Numbered from the stretch's first letter, positions 51,901-59,135 are shown. The stretch is DNA of 64,000 nucleotides from Mucilaginibacter glaciei (GCF_014773245.1 NZ_JACWMX010000005.1:248001-312000), one strand, 5' to 3'. Program-made: numbers and translations. The notes: generated by a model not told the origin, from the letters alone.

Positions 51901-52273
51901 CAAGTTCTTTGGGATGGTGGGCATGCCCAATATCCTAATCTTCCAGATCATACTGCCGCTGTTCTCGCCACTTGCCGACCTTATGATGATTGCCGGTTTG
52001 TTTGGCCCCAAGCCCGAGAAGATGCTGGTTTACTATGTAGCGTTTGTACTGGTAGATTTTCTGGTGGGGATGATTGCCTTTAAAATGGAGAAGGAAAGTT
52101 ACAAAAAGCTGATCTACATTATCCCGCAGCGTTTTATATGGCGCCAGTTGATGTATTATATCCTGTTTAAATCTATCCGCAAAGCCATGAAAGGCGAACT
52201 CAGCACCTGGGGCGTATTAAAACGCACCGGTAACTCCACCATCAAAAAAGGTGACTTGGTAAGTGATGATTAA
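48905..52273 (+). CDS. GH18-like / NodB deacetylase / GT2 fusion protein
   Basis: 1122 residues. One N-terminal helix (about 21-40). Residues about 90-440 form a GH18-like barrel whose active-site line reads FNGINVDLDDI where DxxDxDxE is usual. About 485-690 is a NodB deacetylase with LTFDDGPDPDF, GNHTYLHPD, FRPPFNAD, DPWDWQPG and LLHDAGGD intact. After a helix pair (~700-745), residues 757-1060 form a processive GT2 with VPAYNEE, DDGSKDS, DADTQL, AEDCDLTM and QRFRW, and C-terminal helices. The set suggests one protein that makes, deacetylates and trims an extracellular poly-N-acetylhexosamine-like glycan. Such fusions are known. The sugar is not proven. Confidence 0.9.
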   Translation: MSKQVFQADNPGRWNRFKWLSRIIIIILVVGAVAAAITITSTEYPILPNLDPVPKKISKEELETLKKSKKYKDFKIEKAEIEQLARARRQHQLKHPNNANRINAAFYKAWEAQAYNSLLAYMPHLDMVVTEGFSFARGTDSLKVSIDTGLINLNKKYHKQILVTLSNYVNIDNTHGEYDKKDVDRIFKSKKLRTAFINSMGDKLAYYKFNGINVDLDDIKNRNTKEYIAFQNELYANFHARGLLVTQNVIPRDDEYDLKRLQNVNDFLFVMAIDEHTDTSNSGDVANQHWVEEILDEICAQIPSEKVILTFAAGGFDWPENSLGTPVGYAGAISMAQQKKATIKYNPMSANLNYNYTGNDGFNHIVYFADAATNFNAIRMADDWATGGVCLWRLGAEDPRLWTYFQKNLSIDSLRKTGLDVKRLTTVGLNNKIDYAGEGGEVLDLITVPHTGKIDVSLDTATYTITNQKYIDLPTKYVIRRYGYNKGKVVLTFDDGPDPDFTPRILDILKKEKVPASFFVVGSMVEKNIPLLRRIYDEGYEIGNHTYLHPDISTISVERVKLELNATRKLIESITGRSTILFRPPFNADAEPQTLAEVEPVAESRKQGYITIGESIDPWDWQPGVTADSIVARAIKQRDAGSMILLHDAGGDTREETVKALPEIIHYFKSHGYQFTTIADILNKSKDDLMPLPTSDDKTVWGRFYDVVVVGFFIGNKFIFYLFLSAIFLAMGRIILIGILAVKQFRDNKTIKLDHQPAMPAVSIIVPAYNEEVTAIKTIQSLLKTEYPDFEIIFVDDGSKDSTYDVVSKAYHNHPLVTVFTKPNGGKASALNFGITHAKSDYVICIDADTQLKDDAVFQLMTYFTDDEIGAVAGTVKVLNETNIITRWQSIEYITAQNMDRRAFDLINSITVVPGAIGAFRKAAIFRAGGFTYDTLAEDCDLTMRILKQGYIIRNCAEAIAYTEAPESLNMLLKQRFRWSFGVIQSFWKNKDALFNKKYKFFGMVGMPNILIFQIILPLFSPLADLMMIAGLFGPKPEKMLVYYVAFVLVDFLVGMIAFKMEKESYKKLIYIIPQRFIWRQLMYYILFKSIRKAMKGELSTWGVLKRTGNSTIKKGDLVSDD

Positions 52274-52302
52274 TAGGTAGATGTGCGGATAAAATCCTGC
52301 CC

Positions 52303-52385
52303 GTCTTTGCGAGGCACGAAGCAATCCCCGACAGAAAAGTCGGCGACAGGCATGATGGGGATTGCTTCACTACGTTCGCAATGAC
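52303..52385. repeat. REPIN-like hairpin downstream of the GT2 fusion
   Basis: tttgcgaggcacgaagcaat at the left and ggattgcttcactacgttcg ending caatgac at the right pair over about 25 nt. It contains a small nested hairpin (ccgac..gtcgg). Confidence 0.85.
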
Positions 52386-52412
52386 GCTCTTGATAAGAAA
52401 CGTGACCCGACA

Positions 52413-52444
52413 CTGGTCTAAGTTTAGCATAGCGTAACTTAGAC
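52413..52444. repeat. GGTCTAAGTT inverted repeat
   Basis: ggtctaagtt and aacttagacc form a 10-bp perfect stem around a 10-nt or so loop. Adjacent to the larger palindrome at 52472. Confidence 0.7.
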
Positions 52445-52471
52445 CTAAAATCTTGAAGCTTTCAGCTTCTG

Positions 52472-52588
52472 CACTCGCTCAGCTCTTGCCGAGTGAGGTA
52501 TATTATACGGCCTCCGGCCGCGGTTTTAACAGGTCTCGTCGGCCGGAGGCCGTAAGATAATCGTCACTCGGCAAGAGCCGAGCGACTG
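52472..52588. repeat. Large inverted repeat, 49-nt arms
   Basis: Left arm 52472-52520 contains gctcttgccgagtga and cggcctccggccg. Right arm 52540-52588 has their exact complements in reverse order, with only a short stretch of mismatch between. Loop is 19 nt. The 52274-52712 gap holds these hairpins and a terminator but no gene. Confidence 0.9.
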
Positions 52589-52652
52589 CTGTGCTAACCA
52601 AAGATAATTTTACTTTCAGAGACCCCCGGATTTAGAGACAGCAAAGCCAACA

Positions 52653-52685
52653 AAAAAAGCCAACCCATGGGGTTGGCTTTTTTAA
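52653..52685. terminator. Bidirectional terminator
   Basis: aaaaagccaaccc and gggttggcttttt, a 13-bp stem with a 3-nt loop, between the convergent GT2 fusion and the lytic transglycosylase gene. Confidence 0.9.
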
Positions 52686-52712
52686 GTGCTCCGTAATATA
52701 AAATTACTTTTT

Positions 52713-53507
52713 TTAGTTGTTGAATGCCACTAAAGGCAGTTCGGGCATTTTTTGCTGATAGCTATAAAAATTCTTGTAGCCATACTTGCCGGGATGATTG
52801 ATCACCTCTTTCATCGCAATTATTTTGTACAGGTATGAACCGGTTTCGCGGTTCAGGGTCATCCTGAAATAATTGTCTTCGTTTTGCTTGTTGATGGCCC
52901 GCTCCAACTTGATAGAACCGTTGTTGTAGGCAGCGGCCGCAAGCGTCCAGCTGTTAAACTCGGCATACAATTCTTTGATGTACTTGCAGGCTGCAATGGT
53001 CGATTTACGCGTATTCAGGCGGTCATCAATACCTTTGCCAACCCTTAGGCCATAGCTGCGCGCGGTACCCGGCATAAATTGCCAGATACCCTTAGCGCCT
53101 TTCGGCGATGTGCCTCCGTTTAACCCCGATTCAACAAGGGGGATAAACTTAAAATCTTGCGGGATACCGTAAAATTTTAAGATAGGCTCTATAACAGGGA
53201 ATAGCTTATCTGCTTTAGCGTGTAAAATATTCGACTGAATATTTTTAAACTTATGCTTTGCTAAAGACTTTTTTAATTTAAAATTAACCCTTTGGTCATT
53301 TACAGGCAGTGCCTCGTTGGCAAAGTTGTAGTCCATTTCGGCCTCTTCTACAGGTTTTGCGAAAAGGATATCAGCGTGGGTAATGGCCGCTGTTTTTACC
53401 GTAAAAACAGGATTAGTACTGAAAATGTTAAGTCTGGAAATGATAACCAGCACAAATATTACGGAGCACGTAATTAAGTGTTTTTTAGTCATTTCAAATT
53501 TACTCAT
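52713..53507 (-). CDS. Lytic transglycosylase (MltD-like SLT domain)
   Basis: 264 residues with a signal anchor (HLITCSVIFVLVIISRL) near the N-terminus. The SLT catalytic region is FKFIPLVESGLNG, with the catalytic E126, and then SPKGAKGIWQFMPGTARSYGL. A later AAAAYNNG is also typical. No LysM repeat is present. It cleaves peptidoglycan glycan strands to give anhydromuropeptides. TTG-N19-TACCTTTG lies 28-57 nt upstream of the start. Two starts (residue 1 and M6) are possible; the longer is used here. Confidence 0.92.
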   Translation of the reverse strand: MSKFEMTKKHLITCSVIFVLVIISRLNIFSTNPVFTVKTAAITHADILFAKPVEEAEMDYNFANEALPVNDQRVNFKLKKSLAKHKFKNIQSNILHAKADKLFPVIEPILKFYGIPQDFKFIPLVESGLNGGTSPKGAKGIWQFMPGTARSYGLRVGKGIDDRLNTRKSTIAACKYIKELYAEFNSWTLAAAAYNNGSIKLERAINKQNEDNYFRMTLNRETGSYLYKIIAMKEVINHPGKYGYKNFYSYQQKMPELPLVAFNN

Positions 53508-53534
53508 TAATTAAACCTTTGGTATGATGTGCCG

Positions 53535-53564
53535 CAAAGGTACTGATATAAAGCAGAATGTCAA
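53535..53564 (-). promoter_or_regulatory. Promoter of the lytic transglycosylase gene
   Basis: On the minus strand: TTG (53564-53562), a 19-nt spacer, then TACCTTTG (53542-53535). It matches the Bacteroidota primary-sigma pattern TTG-N19-TAnnTTTG exactly. Confidence 0.8.
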
Positions 53565-53726
53565 GTATTTACCATATCCTTAGTGTTTAAATCCAGTACA
53601 CTAACCCCAAAAATCGACGTTTAAAACGATTTAAAGCGTGTTTTTGAACCGGTCAAAAAATTTCATTTTTTCATGAAAAAGTTGTACTTTTGACCCTCAC
53701 GCTGCGAAAGCGCAAAACAAAAAAAT

Positions 53727-55211
53727 ATGGTATTTAAGAGACCAACCGGTAGTCGCGACGACAAACCAAACAGAGGATCAGGCGGCCCGAAAAGCGGTGC
53801 TGACAGATCAAACAGATCATCTTCCTCATCAGCAGGAAAATCATTCGGCACAGGCGGCCGCTCAGACAATAAAAAAACTTTCTCGACAGATAAAAGACAA
53901 TCTTCGGCAGGATACGCTAAACCCGATGGTGACAGCGACAGGCCAAAGAAAAGCTACGGCGGTGGTTCATCATCATCATTTAGCGGTGGCGAAAAAAAGG
54001 CATTTGTACCTAAAGGCAGGCCGTACACCGGGAGGCCCGCAGACAGCGACCGCCCTAAACGCAGCTTTGGTGATGCACCGGCAGGCGACCGTAAAAGCTT
54101 TACCCCAAGGGATAAGCCATACAGCGGCCGTGCCGAATCATCAGAAGGTGGTGAGCGGCCTTACCGCAAACCAACTTTAGGCCAGTCATCATTCGCAAAA
54201 AAAACATTTACACCCAAAGATAAACCTTACGGCACCCGCCCGTCATCGGCAGGTGAAGGCGACCGCACCAAACGCAGTTTTGGCAGCGACGAAAAACCGA
54301 AAAGGGCTTTTGGTGATACCAGCGGCGAACGCAAGCCGTATAACCGCACGCCTAAACCGGGCAGCGGCACCGGTAAAAAAGATTTTGCCAACACCACATC
54401 GGGTTTCAAAAAACGCGAAGAGGGCGAAAGTGATAAGCCGAAAACCACCATGCGTGGCCGTAAAAACCCGGTTGCTAAGACTAAGGACGACGGCCTGATC
54501 AGGTTGAACCGTTATATTGCTAACGCAGGGATCTGTAGCCGACGTAAGGCCGATGAGCTGATTGCGGCTGGCGTAGTTTCTGTAAACGGCGAGGTGATCA
54601 ACGAACTGGGCCACAAGGTTGACCCAATGAAAGATTTGGTACGTTACAATGGCGAAGCCTTAAAACGCGAAAAGAACGTTTACGTACTGCTGAACAAACC
54701 GAAGGACTACATTACCACTACCGACGACCCTCAGGAGCGCCGTACCGTAATGCACCTGGTTGATAAGGCCAGTAAAGAACGTATTTACCCGGTAGGCCGC
54801 TTAGACCGTAATACAACGGGTTTAATACTGATGACCAACGACGGCGATCTGGCCGATAAATTATCGCACCCGCGTAACAGCGTTACCAAGCTTTACCTGG
54901 TAGAGCTAAATAAGGCGCTTACACAAGGTGACATGAACAAGATAGGCTTTGGCTTAGAGCTGGAGGATGGTTTGATTAAACCCGACAGTATATCTTACGT
55001 TACAGGTGGCACTAAAAAAGAAATAGGCATCCAGATCCATAGCGGTAAGAACAGGATTGTTCGCCGTATCTTTGAATCTTTAGGGTATGATGTGGTAAAG
55101 CTTGACCGGTCGGTTTATGCCAACCTAACCAAGAAAGATCTTCCCCGTGGTCGTTGGAGATATCTGGATGAAAAAGAAGTTATCCAGTTAAAGCACTTGA
55201 TTCAATCATAA
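53727..55211 (+). CDS. RluB/RsuA-type 23S/16S pseudouridine synthase with long head
   Basis: 494 residues. Residues 1-245 are low-complexity, rich in Gly, Ser, Lys, Arg and Pro, with repeats of the style DRPKRSFGD and FTPKDKPY; they carry net positive charge. An S4 RNA-binding domain follows (about 253-300, IRLNRYIANAGICSRRKADELI) and then the pseudouridine synthase domain with GRLDRNTTGLILMTNDGDL (catalytic Asp near 360) and GIQIHSGKNRIVRRIFESLG. RluB modifies helix 89-region U2605 of 23S rRNA; RsuA modifies 16S U516. Which one this is cannot be told. The head is unusually long. Confidence 0.9.
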   Translation: MVFKRPTGSRDDKPNRGSGGPKSGADRSNRSSSSSAGKSFGTGGRSDNKKTFSTDKRQSSAGYAKPDGDSDRPKKSYGGGSSSSFSGGEKKAFVPKGRPYTGRPADSDRPKRSFGDAPAGDRKSFTPRDKPYSGRAESSEGGERPYRKPTLGQSSFAKKTFTPKDKPYGTRPSSAGEGDRTKRSFGSDEKPKRAFGDTSGERKPYNRTPKPGSGTGKKDFANTTSGFKKREEGESDKPKTTMRGRKNPVAKTKDDGLIRLNRYIANAGICSRRKADELIAAGVVSVNGEVINELGHKVDPMKDLVRYNGEALKREKNVYVLLNKPKDYITTTDDPQERRTVMHLVDKASKERIYPVGRLDRNTTGLILMTNDGDLADKLSHPRNSVTKLYLVELNKALTQGDMNKIGFGLELEDGLIKPDSISYVTGGTKKEIGIQIHSGKNRIVRRIFESLGYDVVKLDRSVYANLTKKDLPRGRWRYLDEKEVIQLKHLIQS

Positions 55212-55213
55212 CC

Positions 55214-55379
55214 GTCTGAATCAGAATTTACAGAATTAGAGGATTTTCAGAATACAGAGAGGCAACAAGTGATTGTCGCCTTTTTTTTTAACCATAATTT
55301 TCGTGATTTAGAATTAGCAGGATTAGACCCTTGGAAAGAATCAGGAAAATCTTCTACTCCTATAAATCATGATTCAGAC
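55214..55379. repeat. Inverted pair of GTCTGAATCA repeats around a terminator
   Basis: gtctgaatcagaatttacag opens at 55214; the complement aaatcatgattcagac closes at 55379. The arms (~40 nt) pair imperfectly. Related to the repeat at 34889-34979. Confidence 0.8.
55261..55289 (+). terminator. Terminator after the pseudouridine synthase gene
   Basis: ggcaacaa/ttgtcgcc stem with one mismatch, then nine T. Confidence 0.85.
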
Positions 55380-55384
55380 AATAA

Positions 55385-55413
55385 TAAAAAAGGCGACAAT
55401 TACTTGCCGCCTT
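55385..55413 (-). terminator. Terminator after ytxJ
   Basis: aaggcgacaa/ttgccgcctt with one mismatch; minus-strand read ends TTTTTTTATT. 63 nt beyond the ytxJ stop. Confidence 0.8.
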
Positions 55414-55475
55414 CCTTTTATATCTTGTGAAGCTTATTCTTCTTATATCTTTTGTCTAAAATTCTTATGTATGAT

Positions 55476-55805
55476 CTATGCCAGCACGCTTAATGCTTCA
55501 TCTACGGAGATAGCGCCATGCGATTGATCTAATATACACTCACCATCCTTAATTAAAAGCATTTGCGGAGACTCGTGATGTACCTGGAAGTCTGAAGCTA
55601 CTTTAGCCGATAGATCGCGGTGTTTGATCAGGTCTAAAAAGTAAAGGGGCATATCGGCAGGCAGGTTATCCCAATCCAGCTCAAAGCGCCTTTTTGCCAT
55701 CATACTGATAGAGCAGCGGGTGCTGTGTTTAAAAATAAGGCTGTAGCCTTGGTCTTGTTTGATATTATCTATCTGATTAGCCGTGTCCAGTTGTGTCCAT
55801 TCCAT
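55476..55805 (-). CDS. ytxJ: YtxJ, bacillithiol-system monothiol redox protein
   Basis: 109 residues with a thioredoxin-like fold. The active-site motif is FKHSTRCSISMMAKRRFE, with one redox Cys and Ser at the second position, as in YtxJ proteins. YFLDLIKHRDLSAKVASDFQVHHESPQ carries the cis-proline turn. It reduces protein-bacillithiol mixed disulfides in bacteria that make bacillithiol, which fits Bacteroidota. A TACTTTTG box ends 4 nt before the ATG. No other bacillithiol gene is nearby. Confidence 0.93.
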   Translation of the reverse strand: MEWTQLDTANQIDNIKQDQGYSLIFKHSTRCSISMMAKRRFELDWDNLPADMPLYFLDLIKHRDLSAKVASDFQVHHESPQMLLIKDGECILDQSHGAISVDEALSVLA

Positions 55806-55899
55806 AGTTCAAAAGTAATTGTATAAACTTTATTTAAAGTAAATACAATGTAAAACTCGGTTAAGTTTTAAGATAATTTATAAAGTACGGTAAGAAAAA

Positions 55900-56007
55900 T
55901 TATCTGCTACGCGGGTATGAACCGTAGGCCGGGCACAACTTATTTGAGCATGATGCGATGCTGCCTAATGCCAATGCGATAACTGCTATGTATACTATTT
56001 TTTTCAT
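55900..56007 (-). CDS. Tiny lipoprotein with CPAYGSYP tail
   Basis: 35 residues, missed if length cut-offs are used. The first 20 (MKKIVYIAVIALALGSIASC) form an SPII signal peptide with the lipobox cysteine. The short mature part (CSNKLCPAYGSYPRSR) has a second cysteine and a run of aromatic/Pro residues. ATG start at 56007 on the minus strand. Small Bacteroidota lipoproteins with CPAY tails are known to me from genomes, but I cannot give a function. It lies between ribH and ytxJ. Confidence 0.6.
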   Translation of the reverse strand: MKKIVYIAVIALALGSIASCSNKLCPAYGSYPRSR

Positions 56008-56038
56008 GCTGTTGGTCAACTTGCTTTTTATACGTTAA

Positions 56039-56536
56039 TTATTGCTCCAATGTTGCTGCCAATTTAGCCATTTTTATGGCAGTTACAGCAGCCTCGTCAC
56101 CTTTATTTCCGTGTTTGCCGCCTGCCCTATCAATGGCCTGTTGCTGATTGTCAGTGGTTAACACACCAAATATAACAGGTTTTGAATATTTTATGGCAAC
56201 ATTTGTTACGCCATCGGCCACGGCAGCGCAAATAAAATCAAAGTGGCGGGTTTCGCCTTGTATCACACAGCCCAGGCAAATAACGGCATCAAACTTACCG
56301 GTCTTTAATAAAAGCTCGGCACCTGTGGTAAGCTCAAAACTGCCCGGAACAGGGTAGGAGTGGATGTTATCTTCCTGTGCGCCGTATTTGATCAGGCTGT
56401 TATAGGCACCTTGGTAAAGAGCATTGGTTATCTCGGCGTTCCACTCGGCCACCACAATACCAAACGTAAACGCCGAAGCATCAGGGATGGCGGTAGCAGT
56501 GGAAAAATCGGACAGGTTTTTTAATTGAGTAGCCAT
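56039..56536 (-). CDS. ribH: 6,7-dimethyl-8-ribityllumazine synthase
   Basis: 165 residues. RibH condenses the ribitylamino-uracil with dihydroxybutanone phosphate, the last step before riboflavin. Motifs: FGIVVAEWNAEITNALYQGA, VPGSFELTTGAELL, CLGCVIQGETRHFDFICAAVADG with the conserved TRHFD histidine, and VIFGVLTTDNQQQAIDRAGGKHGNKG. It is a single-copy rib gene here; other riboflavin genes are not in the window. An AT-rich hairpin follows the upstream TPR gene. Confidence 0.98.
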   Translation of the reverse strand: MATQLKNLSDFSTATAIPDASAFTFGIVVAEWNAEITNALYQGAYNSLIKYGAQEDNIHSYPVPGSFELTTGAELLLKTGKFDAVICLGCVIQGETRHFDFICAAVADGVTNVAIKYSKPVIFGVLTTDNQQQAIDRAGGKHGNKGDEAAVTAIKMAKLAATLEQ

Positions 56537-56594
56537 GGTGTAAAGTTATAAAAGTTGGATTGGTTATTAAAGGTTAAAAAGCAGATAAAAAATA

Positions 56595-56642
56595 AAGGGT
56601 TGAAAATATCGAAGTATAACACTTACGACCTTTTCAACCCTT
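56595..56642 (-). terminator. Possible terminator between the TPR gene and ribH
   Basis: aagggttgaaaa and ttttcaaccctt give a 12-bp perfect stem with a 24-nt loop, 25 nt after the TPR stop. A long loop and weak T run make this uncertain. Confidence 0.45.
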
Positions 56643-56666
56643 AAAACCTTTTAAACGTATCGGTAA

Positions 56667-57341
56667 TTATTGCGCTTCGCTGCGGCCAATATACGCGTCA
56701 ATGTTCTGAGCCTCGGCACTGTCAGGATATTCTGTTTTGATTTTCTTGTAAGTTTCGGCCGCTGCCTTCTTATCATTTTTAGCTTCGTAAACCAAGCCTA
56801 ATTTTTTAAGATATAAAGGAGCAAGAAATTTGTTGTTAGCCTTATCAACCGCTTTTTTGAAATAGGTTTCGGCCTTGTCCATATCTTTCAACTCTACATA
56901 AGCATCACCTACGCTGCCTAAAGCCTCTGCTGCAACCATTGCATCGTCGCCACGGTAGCTGTTCAGGTTATCAATCGCTTTACGGTATTCGCCTTTATTC
57001 AAATAAGCAGTGCCTAAATAAAAATAAGCCAAGTTAGCCACTTTGGTATTGCTGTAATCGGTAATAATCTTTTCTAAACCAGGGTAACCGGCATCGCCCT
57101 TAATAGCTTTGTCCCATTCTTTTTTGGCCCAAAAATCTTGCGCTACATAAAACTGGCTTGCAGCACTGGCTTCCCTGGGTGCAAGGTAAACTTTAAGGTA
57201 TGCAATATAACCTACCACCATTATAACAATGGCCGCGGCTATAAATAACAAGCTTTTTTGGTTCTCTTGTACAAAGCTACCACTCTTCACAATTGGCTTA
57301 TTCTCTGTTGTGGTATTTGCTTTAACCTCGGTTGCTGACAT
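56667..57341 (-). CDS. Membrane-anchored TPR-repeat protein
   Basis: 224 residues. One membrane helix (about 27-49: KSLLFIAAAIVIMVVGYIAYL) with a short cytoplasmic head. The rest has about four tetratricopeptide repeats (NLAYFYLGTAYLNKGEYRKAI, AAEALGSVGDAYVELKDMDKAETY, FLAPLYLKKLGLVYEAKNDKKAA). The topology resembles YfgM-type or BamD-like scaffolds, so a role as a periplasmic protein-protein adaptor is inferred. Promoter TTG-N19-TATTTTTG lies 23-52 nt upstream. It precedes ribH by 130 nt on the same strand. Confidence 0.85.
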   Translation of the reverse strand: MSATEVKANTTTENKPIVKSGSFVQENQKSLLFIAAAIVIMVVGYIAYLKVYLAPREASAASQFYVAQDFWAKKEWDKAIKGDAGYPGLEKIITDYSNTKVANLAYFYLGTAYLNKGEYRKAIDNLNSYRGDDAMVAAEALGSVGDAYVELKDMDKAETYFKKAVDKANNKFLAPLYLKKLGLVYEAKNDKKAAAETYKKIKTEYPDSAEAQNIDAYIGRSEAQ

Positions 57342-57363
57342 CTGTATTTAAAAATTAAGTTTG

Positions 57364-57393
57364 CAAAAATACGGTTTTCAAAACTTTTAACAA
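57364..57393 (-). promoter_or_regulatory. Promoter of the TPR gene
   Basis: On the minus strand: TTG (57393-57391), 19-nt spacer, TATTTTTG (57371-57364). Exact match to TTG-N19-TAnnTTTG, 23 nt before the ATG. Confidence 0.82.
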
Positions 57394-57582
57394 ATTAAAT
57401 ATTTGCTTAAATAGGAAGTGTAGCACACGTGTCGATACATGCGCTTTCTGGTTGATTAGAAAGCGATTAGTTACCCACTGGTGGTAGCCACTTTTTGTGA
57501 TAAATCGATATGCGAGATAATCGGCGTTAAACGATTAGTTGTAAAAATTTGAGGTTCTTAAAGATTTTTAACGCTGTTTTTT

Positions 57583-57663
57583 GGGCGTTGCCTGCGGCCG
57601 GGCTTTCCGCTCATACTGCACAGGCCTTAGTCACGGGCCGGTATCCGCTGCAATCCCTAACGC
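57583..57663. repeat. Bounded GCGTT...AACGC repeat upstream of recF
   Basis: Begins gggcgttgcctgcggccggg and closes gctgcaatccctaacgc. Contains the pair cgggctttccgc / ggtatccgctgcaatccc. It reads open in one frame (57549-57734) but looks like a dispersed element I recall from other Bacteroidota genomes. The rest of 57394-57731 holds no gene. Confidence 0.55.
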
Positions 57664-57750
57664 AATTTCTCTTGATTTGCAAACTATCTACCATTGAACA
57701 AATGAACTACCGAACTAATGAACCAATTGCGTAAATTTGCCCTCCCGAAT

Positions 57751-58851
57751 ATGTATCTGCAGCAACTGTCGTTTCTTAACTTTAAAAATTATTCCGAGGC
57801 CGAGCTAACGCTAAGTCAAGGGGTAAATGCCTTCGTGGGTAACAACGGGGCGGGCAAAACCAACCTGCTGGATGCGGTGCATTACCTGTCGCTTTGTAAA
57901 AGTTACTTTAACCCTATCGATAGTCAACAGATAAAACAGGGGGCCGACTTCTTTATGATCAACGGCGTTTTTGAAAAGAACGGCAATAAAGAGGTAGTGG
58001 CCTGTGGGGTTAAGCGCAATCAAAAAAAACAGTTTAAACGGAACAAAAAGGATTACCAGCGCCTGGCCGATCATATAGGATTTTTGCCGTTGGTCATGAT
58101 CTCGCCGTATGATATCAGTATCATTATAGAAGGGAGCGAGGAGCGGCGTAAGTTTATAGATAACGTGATCTCGCAAACCGACCATAGTTACCTGGATGAA
58201 CTGATTGGCTATAACAAGGTGCTTGCCAACCGCAACGCCCTATTAAAGCAAATTGCCGATACCGGTCGGTACGACCCGGAGTTACTATCGATATTTGACG
58301 AGCAGCTGGTGAACAGCGGCACCCGGATCTTTGAAAAACGACGCGCTTTTATGGAGGGTTTTACCGCCATATTTAACGGGCACTACCGATTTATCAGCGA
58401 AGATGCCGAGCAGGTGGAGTTAAAGTATGAATCGCAATTGATCGAGAATAGCCTTGCCCAATTGTTGGCGAAGGCCCTGGAGCGCGATAGGATACTGGAG
58501 CGTACCACAGCAGGCATTCATAAAGACGACCTGCAATTCAATATACATGGTATGCCCATGAAGAAATTCGGGTCGCAGGGGCAGCAAAAATCTTTCCTGA
58601 TTGCGCTAAAGCTGGCGCAATATACCTTTCTGACTCAAAAGAATGGATTTAAGCCTTTACTGTTGCTTGATGATATTTTTGATAAGCTTGATGATGGCCG
58701 CGTTACCAAGCTGATGCAGATGGTATCTAATAACGATTTCGGGCAGGTTTTTATAACCGATACCAGCATGGCCCGGGTTAAGGGTATTTTTGATCAGATC
58801 AATGTCGACCTGAAATTATTTAAAGTTGCGGAGGGCAGCATCGATGCGTAA
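57751..58851 (+). CDS. recF: DNA replication/repair protein RecF
   Basis: 366 residues from the ATG at 57751 (MYLQQLSFLNFKNYSE), preceded by a TAAATTTG box at 57732-57739. Walker A VGNNGAGKTNLLDAVHYL (about 30), SMC-like signature FGSQGQQKSFLIALKLAQ and Walker B LLLLDDIFDKLDDGRV. RecF binds gapped DNA and helps RecO/RecR load RecA. recO is 34 kb away in this window. It overlaps a DUF721 gene by 8 nt, and this recF-DUF721 pairing is common. Confidence 0.97.
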   Translation: MYLQQLSFLNFKNYSEAELTLSQGVNAFVGNNGAGKTNLLDAVHYLSLCKSYFNPIDSQQIKQGADFFMINGVFEKNGNKEVVACGVKRNQKKQFKRNKKDYQRLADHIGFLPLVMISPYDISIIIEGSEERRKFIDNVISQTDHSYLDELIGYNKVLANRNALLKQIADTGRYDPELLSIFDEQLVNSGTRIFEKRRAFMEGFTAIFNGHYRFISEDAEQVELKYESQLIENSLAQLLAKALERDRILERTTAGIHKDDLQFNIHGMPMKKFGSQGQQKSFLIALKLAQYTFLTQKNGFKPLLLLDDIFDKLDDGRVTKLMQMVSNNDFGQVFITDTSMARVKGIFDQINVDLKLFKVAEGSIDA

Positions 58852-59134
58852 AACAAACGATAAATCGCTTAAAGAGGCAATTGAGCAAATGCTTAACGTT
58901 TACAAGATAAAGCGTAAGTACGATGAAACGGCTATTGTAACGCTCTGGCCTGACCTGGTGGGGAAATCCGTAGCTAACCGTACAAAGGAATTGTTTATCC
59001 GCGACAAGAAATTGTTTCTTCGGATAGAATCGTCGGTGATAAAAAATGAATTGGTTTTAATGCGTAGCCAGATCATCAAAAAAATAAACGACGAGGCGAA
59101 AACTGAATTGGTGGCCGATATCGTGTTTTTGTAA
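58844..59134 (+). CDS. DUF721 (DciA-like) protein
   Basis: 96 residues from the ATG at 58844 (MRKTNDKSLKEAIE), inside the end of recF. ALIVTLWPDLVGKSVANRTKEL is the type of pattern seen in DUF721 (IVTLWPDLVGKSVANRT here), with a C-terminal strand-helix LFLRIESSVIKNELVLMRSQII. DUF721 includes DciA, the ancestral loader of the DnaB helicase; in Bacteroidota this role is plausible but not proven here. Translationally coupled to recF. Confidence 0.88.
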   Translation: MRKTNDKSLKEAIEQMLNVYKIKRKYDETAIVTLWPDLVGKSVANRTKELFIRDKKLFLRIESSVIKNELVLMRSQIIKKINDEAKTELVADIVFL

Positions 59135-59135
59135 A

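Noticed and set aside
57549-57734. 61-codon frame upstream of recF
   Set aside because: It reads through the GGGCGTTGCC repeat; composition does not resemble a protein.
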